Positions 1 through 5,823 of a stretch of DNA of 5,980 bases are shown in pieces. The position numbers and the translations under genes are program-made. The notes below the pieces were generated by a model. The model saw only the letters and a program-made list of their open reading frames with translations. It was not told where the DNA came from and did not search any database. Positions within the stretch are counted from its first letter, which is position 1, and every line of letters starts with the position of its first letter. This DNA comes from Pelagibacteraceae bacterium (lineage in GTDB: Bacteria; Pseudomonadota; Alphaproteobacteria; Pelagibacterales; Pelagibacteraceae), in contig VTPF01000045.1 of NCBI GenBank assembly GCA_008638025.1, positions 1-5,980 on the forward strand, given 5' to 3'.

Positions 1-1
1 C

Positions 2-832
2 ACTTTGTTAACTGGAACAATTTTAGTTATGTGGCTAGGTGAGCAAATAACAGCAAGAGGAATTGGAAATGGAATTTCTTTAATAATTTTTTCTGGAATT
101 GTAGCGGAAATTCCAAGTGCCTTAGCTTCAACTTTTGAGCTTGGTAGAACTGGTGCTATTTCTAGCGTGATAATTTTAACAGTTTTAGCACTTCTTCTTG
201 GAGCAATTTATTTTATTGTTTTTGTTGAAAGGGCTCAACGAAGAATTTTAATCCAGTATCCAAAAAGACAAATGGGAAATAAAATTTATGGAGGAGAATC
301 TTCTTATCTTCCTTTGAAAGTTAATACCGCAGGAGTAATACCTGCTATTTTCGCATCTGCTCTTTTATTATTACCAATAACTTTGTCCAATTTTTCAACT
401 TCATCTAATTCCTTTATGGTTTCAATCACCTCTTTACTTGGCCAAGGAAAACCCCTTTACATGATTTTTTATGCATCTGGAATTGTTTTCTTTTCATTTT
501 TTTACACTTCTATAATTTTTAATCCAACAGAAACATCTGATAATTTAAAAAAACACGGAGGATTTGTTCCAGGTATTAGACCAGGGGAAAAAACTTCTGA
601 GTTTATAGAAGGATTGTTAACCAAACTTACAGTTATCGGCTCTTCTTATCTTGTTATAATTTGTTTATTACCCGAAGTTTTAATTTCTAAATATCCAATA
701 CCTTTTTATTTAGGAGGAACCTCGCTTTTAATTGTTGTAGTTGTAGCAATGGATACTATCACTCAAGTCCAAACTAGAATGATGAGCGCTCAATATGCAT
801 CATTAATAAAAAAAACTAAGTTTTCTAAATAA
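2..832 (+). CDS. secY: Protein translocase subunit SecY, C-terminal part (5' end outside window)
   Basis: SecY is the channel-forming subunit of the SecYEG inner-membrane translocon that exports or inserts unfolded proteins. The reading frame is open from the window edge, so this is a 5'-truncated view (about 276 of an expected ~440 residues), not a broken gene. Counting from the Leu codon at 5-7, family signatures are MWLGEQIT (9-16), GIGNGISL (19-26), VERAQRRI (74-81), LPLKVNTAGVIPAIFAS (102-118), IFNPTETSDNLKK (171-183), GIRPGE (190-195) and FYLGGTSLLIVVVVAMD (234-250). Arg192 in GIRPG should match the cytoplasmic-loop Arg357 needed for SecA-driven export in E. coli. Hydrophobic stretches fit the end of TM5 and TM6-TM10 (about 52-73, 108-127, 151-171, 205-224, 232-250). 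The TAA stop directly abuts the adk ATG. TTG at 5 is an internal codon, not the start. Confidence 0.97.
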   Translation, partial: TLLTGTILVMWLGEQITARGIGNGISLIIFSGIVAEIPSALASTFELGRTGAISSVIILTVLALLLGAIYFIVFVERAQRRILIQYPKRQMGNKIYGGESSYLPLKVNTAGVIPAIFASALLLLPITLSNFSTSSNSFMVSITSLLGQGKPLYMIFYASGIVFFSFFYTSIIFNPTETSDNLKKHGGFVPGIRPGEKTSEFIEGLLTKLTVIGSSYLVIICLLPEVLISKYPIPFYLGGTSLLIVVVVAMDTITQVQTRMMSAQYASLIKKTKFSK

Positions 833-1486
833 ATGAATATAGTTATTTTTGGACCGCCCGGAGCAGGAAAGGGAACACAGTCATCTTTTTTAATTAAGAA
901 TTTTAATTTATATCAATTATCTACTGGCGATCTTTTAAGAGAAGAGCTTAAAAGTGGTTCAGAATTAGCCTCGCAAATTGATAAATTAATGAATGCAGGA
1001 AAACTTGTTTCTGACGACATTATAAATAGCCTTATTGAAAAAAAATTGGGTGACAAGAGTATAGAAAATAGAATTATATTTGATGGATTTCCAAGAAACA
1101 TTGAGCAAGCAAAAACACTCGATCAGTTATTAACGAAATATTCTCAATCAATATCATTAGTTTTAAACTTAAAAGTTGACTATTCTGTCATCACCAAAAG
1201 AATTTCTGGTAGAGTTTCTTGCTCCATTTGCAAAACAACCTTTAATGAATTTTTTGATCCTCCTAAATTATGTTCAAATATTAAATGTTCCACAAGAACG
1301 ATGGTTAAAAGATCAGATGATAATGTTGAAACAGTTAGCAAAAGGCTAAAGACTTATGATGAGTCGACCCTTCCCATATTGGACTATTATTCTAGTAAAA
1401 ATATCGTCAAAGATGTTGATGCAATGACCGATATAGATAAGGTTTCTGAACAAATATCCTCTATTATCAAGGACTTAAAAAGTTGA
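833..1486 (+). CDS. adk: Adenylate kinase with Cys4 zinc-type lid
   Basis: Adk catalyses ATP + AMP = 2 ADP in the cytoplasm and keeps the adenylate pool balanced. The 217-residue length is that of the long-lid bacterial form. Visible motifs are the P-loop GPPGAGKGT (7-15), STGDLLRE (30-37, AMP site), DGFPR (84-88), the lid opening at RISGR (123-127), and RSDDN (160-164) leading to Arg171 in the catalytic region. The lid carries four cysteines (130, 133, 147, 152), as in zinc-containing adenylate kinases of other alphaproteobacteria and Gram-positives, but with spacing C-x2-C-x13-C-x4-C instead of the usual C-x2-C-x16-C-x2-C/D. The ATG follows the secY stop with no gap and no recognisable Shine-Dalgarno sequence, so translation is probably coupled to secY. 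Its TGA stop lies inside the putative -35 element of the rpsM promoter. Confidence 0.97.
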   Translation: MNIVIFGPPGAGKGTQSSFLIKNFNLYQLSTGDLLREELKSGSELASQIDKLMNAGKLVSDDIINSLIEKKLGDKSIENRIIFDGFPRNIEQAKTLDQLLTKYSQSISLVLNLKVDYSVITKRISGRVSCSICKTTFNEFFDPPKLCSNIKCSTRTMVKRSDDNVETVSKRLKTYDESTLPILDYYSSKNIVKDVDAMTDIDKVSEQISSIIKDLKS

Positions 1487-1510
1487 CTTTAAAAGAAGGA
1501 TTCATATACT
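1483..1510 (+). promoter_or_regulatory. Putative sigma70-type promoter for the rpsM-rpsK-rpoA-rplQ unit
   Basis: TTGACT at 1483-1488 and TATACT at 1505-1510 are each one mismatch from the -35 (TTGACA) and -10 (TATAAT) consensus, separated by 16 bases. They sit in the only sizeable gap (62 bases) of an otherwise tightly packed operon. The expected start of transcription is around 1516-1518, giving a 5' leader of about 30 bases before the rpsM ATG at 1549. That leader shows no Shine-Dalgarno and is too short for an S4-binding pseudoknot like that of the gammaproteobacterial alpha operon. The -35 overlaps the end of adk. In such an AT-rich sequence -10 look-alikes are common, but a strong -35 with correct spacing is not. 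Activity is inferred. Confidence 0.55.
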
Positions 1511-1548
1511 CCGACAGTTTTAAAAATAAATAATTACAATCACTTACT

Positions 1549-1932
1549 ATGGCTCGTATATCTGGGGTAAACCTTCCTTTAAACAAACAAGTTTTTATTG
1601 CTCTTCAATATATATATGGGATCGGTGATCATTATGCAGAAAAAATTTGCAAAGAACTTAACATTGATAAATCTAAGAGAGTCAACAACCTTACTGAAGA
1701 TGAAGTTTTAAAAGTTCGTGAATTAATTGACAAAAGTTATAGTGTTGAAGGAGATTTAAGAAGAGAGATTTCTTTGAATATTAAAAGATTAAGAGATCTT
1801 GGAACTTATAGAGGAACAAGACATAGAAAAAAATTACCTGTTAGAGGGCAAAGAACACACTCCAACGCAAGAACTAGAAAAGGTAAGGCTATAGCTATTG
1901 CCGGTAAAAAATTAACTGTAATGAAAAAATAA
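1549..1932 (+). CDS. rpsM: 30S ribosomal protein S13
   Basis: S13 sits in the head of the small ribosomal subunit, contacts the P-site tRNA through its C-terminal tail, and forms inter-subunit bridges with the 50S. The 127-residue protein matches the family end to end: [10 protein letters not shown] at the N-terminus, a helix-two-turn-helix core with GIG (25-27), [16 protein letters not shown] (61 on), then the rRNA-binding block [20 protein letters not shown] followed by ARTRKG. The basic tail GKKLTVMKK is slightly longer than in many relatives. The start is fixed by the conserved MARI opening, although no Shine-Dalgarno precedes it. It is the first gene after the internal promoter and is followed by rpsK four bases downstream. 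Confidence 0.98.
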   Translation: MARISGVNLPLNKQVFIALQYIYGIGDHYAEKICKELNIDKSKRVNNLTEDEVLKVRELIDKSYSVEGDLRREISLNIKRLRDLGTYRGTRHRKKLPVRGQRTHSNARTRKGKAIAIAGKKLTVMKK

Positions 1933-1936
1933 AATA

Positions 1937-2395
1937 ATGAGCGCTGAAGATATTAAAAAAAAACAGGATACAACAAAAACTGCTGAAGTTAAAAAAAACG
2001 ATACAAAAAAGAAAAGCAAGTTTAGAGCTAAAAAAAAAGAAAAAAAGATTGTTATTAATGGAAAAGCGTATGTAAATGCTACTTTTAATAATACAATCGT
2101 TTCTATTACCGACAGAGATGGAAATGTTTTGTCATGGTCATCTGCTGGTTCAAAAGGTTTTAAAGGTTCAAGGAAATCTACACCCTATGCTGCCCAAGTA
2201 GCTGCTGATGATGCTGCTATTAAAGCAGCTGAATATGGATTGAAAAATATTGATGTAGAGGTAAAAGGACCAGGTTCTGGAAGAGAAACAGCACTAAGAG
2301 CATTGCAAGCAAGAGGTTTTAAAATTTTATCCATTAAGGATACCAGTCCGATTGCGCACAACGGATGCAGACCACCAAAACGAAGAAGAGTTTAA
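1937..2395 (+). CDS. rpsK: 30S ribosomal protein S11 with Lys-rich N-terminal extension
   Basis: S11 lies on the platform of the 30S subunit, near the mRNA exit side and the 3' region of 16S rRNA. The core (about 37-152) is clearly conserved: [17 protein letters not shown] (47-63), [17 protein letters not shown] (74-90), [14 protein letters not shown] (110-123) and the C-terminal [12 protein letters not shown] (141-152). The last includes the Asn-Gly pair that is an isoaspartate site in E. coli S11. At 152 residues it is about 23 longer than the E. coli protein (129); the excess is a Lys/Asp/Thr-rich N-terminal segment (1-35) that looks disordered. ATG at 1937 lies four bases after the rpsM stop and has no Shine-Dalgarno. 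No Met codon occurs between it and the core, so the extension is probably translated. Confidence 0.97.
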   Translation: MSAEDIKKKQDTTKTAEVKKNDTKKKSKFRAKKKEKKIVINGKAYVNATFNNTIVSITDRDGNVLSWSSAGSKGFKGSRKSTPYAAQVAADDAAIKAAEYGLKNIDVEVKGPGSGRETALRALQARGFKILSIKDTSPIAHNGCRPPKRRRV

Positions 2396-2407
2396 TACTA
2401 AACAAAT

Positions 2408-2412
2408 AGGAG
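2408..2412 (+). promoter_or_regulatory. Shine-Dalgarno site fixing the rpoA TTG start
   Basis: AGGAG lies six bases upstream of TTG at 2419, an ideal spacing. It is the only textbook Shine-Dalgarno seen before any start in this window. It supports TTG as the rpoA start, which also gives the conserved alphaproteobacterial opening MIxKNWxELIKP. Confidence 0.8.
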
Positions 2413-2418
2413 CTAACA

Positions 2419-3435
2419 TTGATAGATAAAAATTGGAAAGAATTAATTAAACCTTCAAAGCTTGATATTCAGGCAAGTGAAGATAAAAAGTTTGCTAAAA
2501 TTATTGTAGAACCTTTGGAAAGAGGTTTTGCTCTTACTTTGGGAAATGCCTTGAGAAGAGTTTTGTTATCCTCAATTCAGGGAACAGCAGTTACTGCCAT
2601 TCAAATAGATGGAGTCTTGCATGAGTTTTCATCAATTAATGGTGTTAGAGAAGATGTTACTGATATAGTTTTGAATGTTAAATCTTTATCTTTAAAATTA
2701 AATTCGAATGGACCAAAAAAATTAATTCTTGATGCCAAAGGGCCAGGAGAAATTACTGCTAAAATGATCAATTCTAATCCTGATATTGAGATTTTGAATC
2801 CTGACCAAGTTATTTGTAATTTAGATGAAAATACCAAGATATATATGGAACTAATAGTTAACACTGGAAAAGGATACGTTTCAGCTGAAAAAAATAGAGA
2901 CAAAGATTCTCCATTAGGATTAATACCTATTGATTCAGTTTATAGCCCAGTGAAGCGTGTCTCTTACAATGTATCTAGTACCAGGGAAGGTTTGTCCATT
3001 GATTATGATAAGTTGACGATGGAGATCGAAACAAATGGATCAGTTGAAGCTGATGATTGTTTAGCTTTTGCTGCTAGAATTTTACAAGATCAATTATCAA
3101 TGTTTATAAATTTTGATGAACCAAAAGAAGTCATTGCCCAACCATCAAAAAGCGAGCCAGAATTTAATAAAAATCTTCTAAGAAGAGTTGATGAACTTGA
3201 GCTTTCAGTAAGATCGATGAACTGTCTGAAAAATGATAATATCATTTATATTGGAGACTTGGTTCAAAAAACTGAAGGAGAGATGCTAAGAACTCCTAAT
3301 TTTGGTAGAAAATCGCTAAACGAAATAAAAGAAGTACTATCAGGTATGTCGCTTTATTTAGGTATCGAAATACCAAATTGGCCACCAGAAAATATAGCGG
3401 AACTATCTAAAAAGCTTGAGGAAGAGTATAAATAA
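2419..3435 (+). CDS. rpoA: DNA-directed RNA polymerase subunit alpha
   Basis: The alpha dimer nucleates RNA polymerase assembly, and its C-terminal domain binds UP elements and activators. The length (338) is typical of alphaproteobacteria. The N-terminal domain (about 1-233) has [22 protein letters not shown] (31-52), the dimer and beta/beta' interface region, and [20 protein letters not shown] (64-83). A short linker (about 234-250) leads to the C-terminal domain. There the DNA-contact residues fall at the same numbers as in E. coli: Arg265, Asn268, Cys269, Gly296, Lys298, Ser299 and Glu302. Met267 replaces the Ala of the common VRSANCL motif. The C-terminal [13 protein letters not shown] (314-326) is an alphaproteobacterial signature. 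The start is TTG, supported by AGGAG six bases upstream and by the conserved N-terminus. It follows rpsK by 23 bases and precedes rplQ by two. No rpsD lies before it, unlike the gammaproteobacterial order. Confidence 0.98.
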   Translation: MIDKNWKELIKPSKLDIQASEDKKFAKIIVEPLERGFALTLGNALRRVLLSSIQGTAVTAIQIDGVLHEFSSINGVREDVTDIVLNVKSLSLKLNSNGPKKLILDAKGPGEITAKMINSNPDIEILNPDQVICNLDENTKIYMELIVNTGKGYVSAEKNRDKDSPLGLIPIDSVYSPVKRVSYNVSSTREGLSIDYDKLTMEIETNGSVEADDCLAFAARILQDQLSMFINFDEPKEVIAQPSKSEPEFNKNLLRRVDELELSVRSMNCLKNDNIIYIGDLVQKTEGEMLRTPNFGRKSLNEIKEVLSGMSLYLGIEIPNWPPENIAELSKKLEEEYK

Positions 3436-3437
3436 AA

Positions 3438-3911
3438 ATGAGACACGGTCATGGACATAGAAAATTAAATAGAACTTCAGAACATAGAAAAGCTATGTTT
3501 CAAAACATGCTGAATTCATTAATTAAGCATGAACAAATTCAAACTACAGTTCCTAAGGCCAAAGAATTAAAGTCCATAATTGATAAGGTAATAACTATTG
3601 GCAAGAAAAATACTCTAGCAGCAAAGAAAACTTTATTTTCAAAATTGCAGGATAAAAAATCTGTTGCAAAATTAACTACCGTTCTTTCAAAAAGATATGA
3701 AAATAGAAAAGGTGGATATTGCAGAGTAGTAAAATCAGGATTTAGGTTTGGCGACAATGCACCAACAGCTTTCATCGAATTGGTTGATAAGGACTTTAAT
3801 GCTAAAGGTCAAGATTCAGGTCCAGTACAAAAAAAATCTGACAATAATGAAGACGCACAAATAAAAGACAATCAAGAAGAAACTAAAGATACAAAAAAAA
3901 CTAAAAAATAA
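3438..3911 (+). CDS. rplQ: 50S ribosomal protein L17 with charged C-terminal tail
   Basis: L17 is a bacterial large-subunit protein near the peptide exit tunnel opening. The core is plain: [20 protein letters not shown] (1-20), [18 protein letters not shown] (28-45), a central helical part, and [22 protein letters not shown] (96-117). After this comes [11 protein letters not shown] (121-131), a tail motif shared by alphaproteobacterial L17, then about 26 residues of Lys/Asp/Glu/Gln/Asn with no hydrophobic core, probably disordered. Total length is 157, against 127 in E. coli. The ATG is two bases after the rpoA stop; a GAGGAAGAG stretch lies too far upstream to be a convincing Shine-Dalgarno. 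The TAA stop overlaps the crcB ATG by one base (TAATG), implying translational coupling. Confidence 0.97.
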   Translation: MRHGHGHRKLNRTSEHRKAMFQNMLNSLIKHEQIQTTVPKAKELKSIIDKVITIGKKNTLAAKKTLFSKLQDKKSVAKLTTVLSKRYENRKGGYCRVVKSGFRFGDNAPTAFIELVDKDFNAKGQDSGPVQKKSDNNEDAQIKDNQEETKDTKKTKK

Positions 3912-4282
3912 TGAAACTCTATCTGCTGATTGCCATATTTGGTGCGATCGGAAGCGTCACGAGATACTTTTTTTTTATTATTACTCCAAAATATTTTGTT
4001 TCTTTTTTTCCATTAAGCACCTTAATAGTAAATATTATTGGATCTTTTTTAATAGGAATTGTCATTTCTTTGTTTGACAAAAATATCATAAACGAAACAT
4101 TAAGAGCAACTTTGGCAATTGGATTATTAGGAGGGTTTACAACTTTTTCCACATTCTCCATGGATATGTTTAACTTAATAAATAAGTCCTTATATTTTTA
4201 TGCATTCGTTTATATAATTGCATCAGTGTTTTTAGGTTTATTTTTTTATATCTTGGGTCTGAAAATTTCTTCATTTTTTTAA
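3911..4282 (+). CDS. crcB: Fluoride exporter CrcB/Fluc
   Basis: Fluc proteins are small membrane channels that form antiparallel dimers and let fluoride leave the cell, relieving inhibition of enolase and pyrophosphatase. The 123-residue length is typical. Motifs are GAIGSVTRY (11-19, with Arg18), NIIGSFLIG (41-49, with the pore-lining Asn41) and GGFTTFSTFSMD (74-85), containing the two pore phenylalanines (79 and 82) and the region of the central sodium site. Four hydrophobic segments fit TM helices at about 2-24, 35-55, 66-90 (broken) and 97-119. ATG at 3911 overlaps the rplQ stop by one base, and the next gene starts one base after its own stop, so it is read from the ribosomal-protein transcript. 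There is no leader in which a fluoride riboswitch could sit. A run of nine T at 3968-3976 is a sequencing-error risk, but the frame is intact. Confidence 0.93.
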   Translation: MKLYLLIAIFGAIGSVTRYFFFIITPKYFVSFFPLSTLIVNIIGSFLIGIVISLFDKNIINETLRATLAIGLLGGFTTFSTFSMDMFNLINKSLYFYAFVYIIASVFLGLFFYILGLKISSFF

Positions 4283-4283
4283 A

Positions 4284-5177
4284 ATGATTATTAAGGAAAT
4301 GTTCGTTATTAATAATGAATTTTTAAATACAAGAATTGATAAATGGCTTAAGCATAAAATGGGAAAAATACCCCAATCATTTCTTGAAAAGTCATTAAGA
4401 TCTGGAAAAATTAAAGTAAATAATAAAAAAATAAAAAGTTCATACAAACTGCAACAAAATGATGAAATTATTATAAATATTAATTATGAAAAAACACCAG
4501 AGAGAAAAAAATTTTTATATAGCCCAAGCATCGAAGAGCACCAAGAGATTAAAAAAAATATAATTTTTGAGAATCATGATTATATGATTTTTAATAAACC
4601 TTCTGGAATTTCTGTACAATCGGGAACAAAATCACCAAAAAATATTATAGATATTTTAAATAAATTCTCTGAAGAAAAAAAATATTTTTTAGTTCATAGA
4701 ATAGATAAAGAAACATCAGGACTTATTCTTTTTGCTTGCAACAAAACCTTTGCTCAAGATTTCTCTAGTCAGTTTAGAGAAAAAATTATTAAGAAAAACT
4801 ATCTTGCAATTCTTCATGGCTCCCTTTCTATTAATGAAGGTATGCTTGAGCATGATTTGTTAATCAAAGATAAAAATAAAATTAAAAATTTCAAAGCTGA
4901 AACTACTTTTTTTGTTCTATCTAAAAATAAAAATTTTTCATATGTACAAGCTTCCCCAATAACTGGAAGAAAACACCAAATTAGACAACAATTTTTTAAA
5001 ATTAATAACCCAATTGTTGGAGATGATAAGTTTTATATTCCTCATTATAAAAATCACAACCATCCACTTATGCTTCATAGCCATGAAATTAATTTTACAT
5101 ATAAAGGAAAAAACAAAAGTTATAAAATTGATCCACCTTTAGAATTTAAAAAATTTTTAATCGAAGCTAATTTGTAA
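4284..5177 (+). CDS. rluC: RluA-family 23S rRNA pseudouridine synthase, RluC-like
   Basis: This enzyme isomerises uridine to pseudouridine; RluC of E. coli modifies U955, U2504 and U2580 of 23S rRNA. An N-terminal S4-type RNA-binding domain (about 13-65, with TRIDKWLKH and SGKIKVNNKKIKSSYKLQQND) precedes the RluA catalytic domain (about 92-292). The catalytic motif is HRIDKETSGLILFA (138-151) with Asp141 as the expected nucleophile; Ile replaces the usual Leu of HRLD. Further motifs are NKPSGISVQSG (104-114), TGRKHQIRQQ (227-236) and PIVGDDKFY (243-251). At 297 residues it is slightly shorter than E. coli RluC (319). ATG at 4284 is one base after the crcB stop; Met6 (4299) is a possible alternative start. 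The RluC assignment rests on the S4 domain and on the crcB-rluC neighbourhood common in alphaproteobacteria. RluD-like specificity cannot be excluded from sequence alone. Its 3' end overlaps lipB by 11 bases, tail to tail. Confidence 0.88.
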   Translation: MIIKEMFVINNEFLNTRIDKWLKHKMGKIPQSFLEKSLRSGKIKVNNKKIKSSYKLQQNDEIIININYEKTPERKKFLYSPSIEEHQEIKKNIIFENHDYMIFNKPSGISVQSGTKSPKNIIDILNKFSEEKKYFLVHRIDKETSGLILFACNKTFAQDFSSQFREKIIKKNYLAILHGSLSINEGMLEHDLLIKDKNKIKNFKAETTFFVLSKNKNFSYVQASPITGRKHQIRQQFFKINNPIVGDDKFYIPHYKNHNHPLMLHSHEINFTYKGKNKSYKIDPPLEFKKFLIEANL

Positions 5178-5793
5178 ATATTTCAATAAATTTTTTTATT
5201 ATAATATCGTTTAGTTTTTCGTCTTCCGGTAGCATGGCAACATCTGTTATATTGAGAATTCCTTTGTCAGTTATTCCACAAGGTATTATTCCTTGGTATA
5301 AGTCTTTATTAACGTTAATATTTAATGAAAATCCATGATATGCAATCCATTTTTTTACTTTAATCCCAATTGCAGCAATTTTATAATCTGAATTATTTTT
5401 TTTAACCCATATGCCCACATTGTTTGGGTCATTATAAGAATTGATTTCTAATACCTCCAACACTTTGATTATCCATTTTTCAATATTTCGGACCAATTTC
5501 TTAATTTCTTTTCCTCTAGAGTTCAAATTCAAAACAAAATAAACTACTTTTTGACCCTTTCCATGATAAGTCCATTTTCCACCTCTATTAGTTTTTATAG
5601 AAGGTATTAATTTGGGGTTTAATAATTCATTATCCTTCCCACTTGTGCCACAAGTGTAAATATCTTCGTGTTCTAAAATCCAAATTAATTCTTTAGCATT
5701 ATTTATTTGTATGTCTTGAACTCTTTTTTCAAGAAAACTCATTGCATACTTATATTCAACTGGTTTTTTACTGATTTTTATTTCAATATTCAT
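5167..5793 (-). CDS. lipB: Octanoyl-[acyl-carrier-protein]:protein N-octanoyltransferase LipB
   Basis: LipB moves octanoate from acyl carrier protein to a lysine of lipoyl domains (pyruvate and 2-oxoglutarate dehydrogenases, glycine cleavage H protein), after which LipA inserts sulfur. The 208-residue length is normal. Motifs are LEHEDIYTCGTSGK (40-53), NRGGKWTYHGKGQ (69-81), KIAAIGIK (138-145) with Lys138 the expected catalytic lysine, AYHGFSLNIN (151-160) and PCGI (171-174) with Cys172 the expected acyl-accepting cysteine. Lys79 stands where the family normally has Pro (HGPGQ). The ATG is at 5793-5791 and the stop is TAG at 5169-5167. No Shine-Dalgarno is visible. It runs opposite to all other genes here: it converges on rluC with an 11-base overlap and diverges from the mgtE-like gene across 24 bases. 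Confidence 0.94.
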   Translation of the reverse strand: MNIEIKISKKPVEYKYAMSFLEKRVQDIQINNAKELIWILEHEDIYTCGTSGKDNELLNPKLIPSIKTNRGGKWTYHGKGQKVVYFVLNLNSRGKEIKKLVRNIEKWIIKVLEVLEINSYNDPNNVGIWVKKNNSDYKIAAIGIKVKKWIAYHGFSLNINVNKDLYQGIIPCGITDKGILNITDVAMLPEDEKLNDIIIKKFIEIFTN

Positions 5794-5814
5794 TATATAA
5801 AGAAAAATACTTTT

Positions 5815-5823
5815 ATTATGACA
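5815..5823 (-). promoter_or_regulatory. Possible extended -10 element for lipB
   Basis: On the minus strand this reads TGTCATAAT, a TG-N extended -10 with one mismatch from TATAAT. Transcription would start near 5808, leaving a leader of about 15 bases before the lipB ATG at 5793. No clear -35 is visible upstream. The element overlaps the start codon of the mgtE-like gene (5818-5820). On the plus strand, TATATAAA at 5794-5801 could be the -10 for mgtE, also without a good -35. Both are weak calls in AT-rich DNA. Confidence 0.28.

Noticed and set aside
1487..1548. S4-binding pseudoknot or other structured leader before rpsM
   Set aside because: The leader after the predicted start is about 30 bases, almost all A/T, with no pairing arms of useful length.
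2601..2903. Minus-strand open frame of 100 codons inside rpoA, and similar ones inside adk, rplQ and crcB
   Set aside because: They lie wholly opposite conserved genes, match no family I recognise, and have compositions expected of antisense shadows.
3895..3911. Fluoride riboswitch before crcB
   Set aside because: crcB overlaps the rplQ stop by one base, and the upstream sequence is lysine codons with no riboswitch-like structure.
3893..3913. Possible slippage on the A8 run at the end of rplQ producing an L17-CrcB fusion
   Set aside because: The -1 frame that would join crcB meets a TAA at 3902-3904 just after the run, so a fusion cannot form.
5146..5160. Near-palindrome TTAAAAAATTTTTAA near the end of rluC
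   Set aside because: Pure A/T, no loop, and within coding sequence for common Lys/Phe codons; consistent with composition.
5185..5200. AATAAA-TTTT-TTTATT hairpin just after the rluC stop as a terminator
   Set aside because: The stem is only A-T pairs, lies in lipB codons, and has no proper T-tail; such hairpins are expected by chance at this base composition.
5794..5817. Magnesium riboswitch before the mgtE-like gene
   Set aside because: Only 24 bases separate it from lipB, far too little for an M-box, and the sequence is almost entirely A/T.
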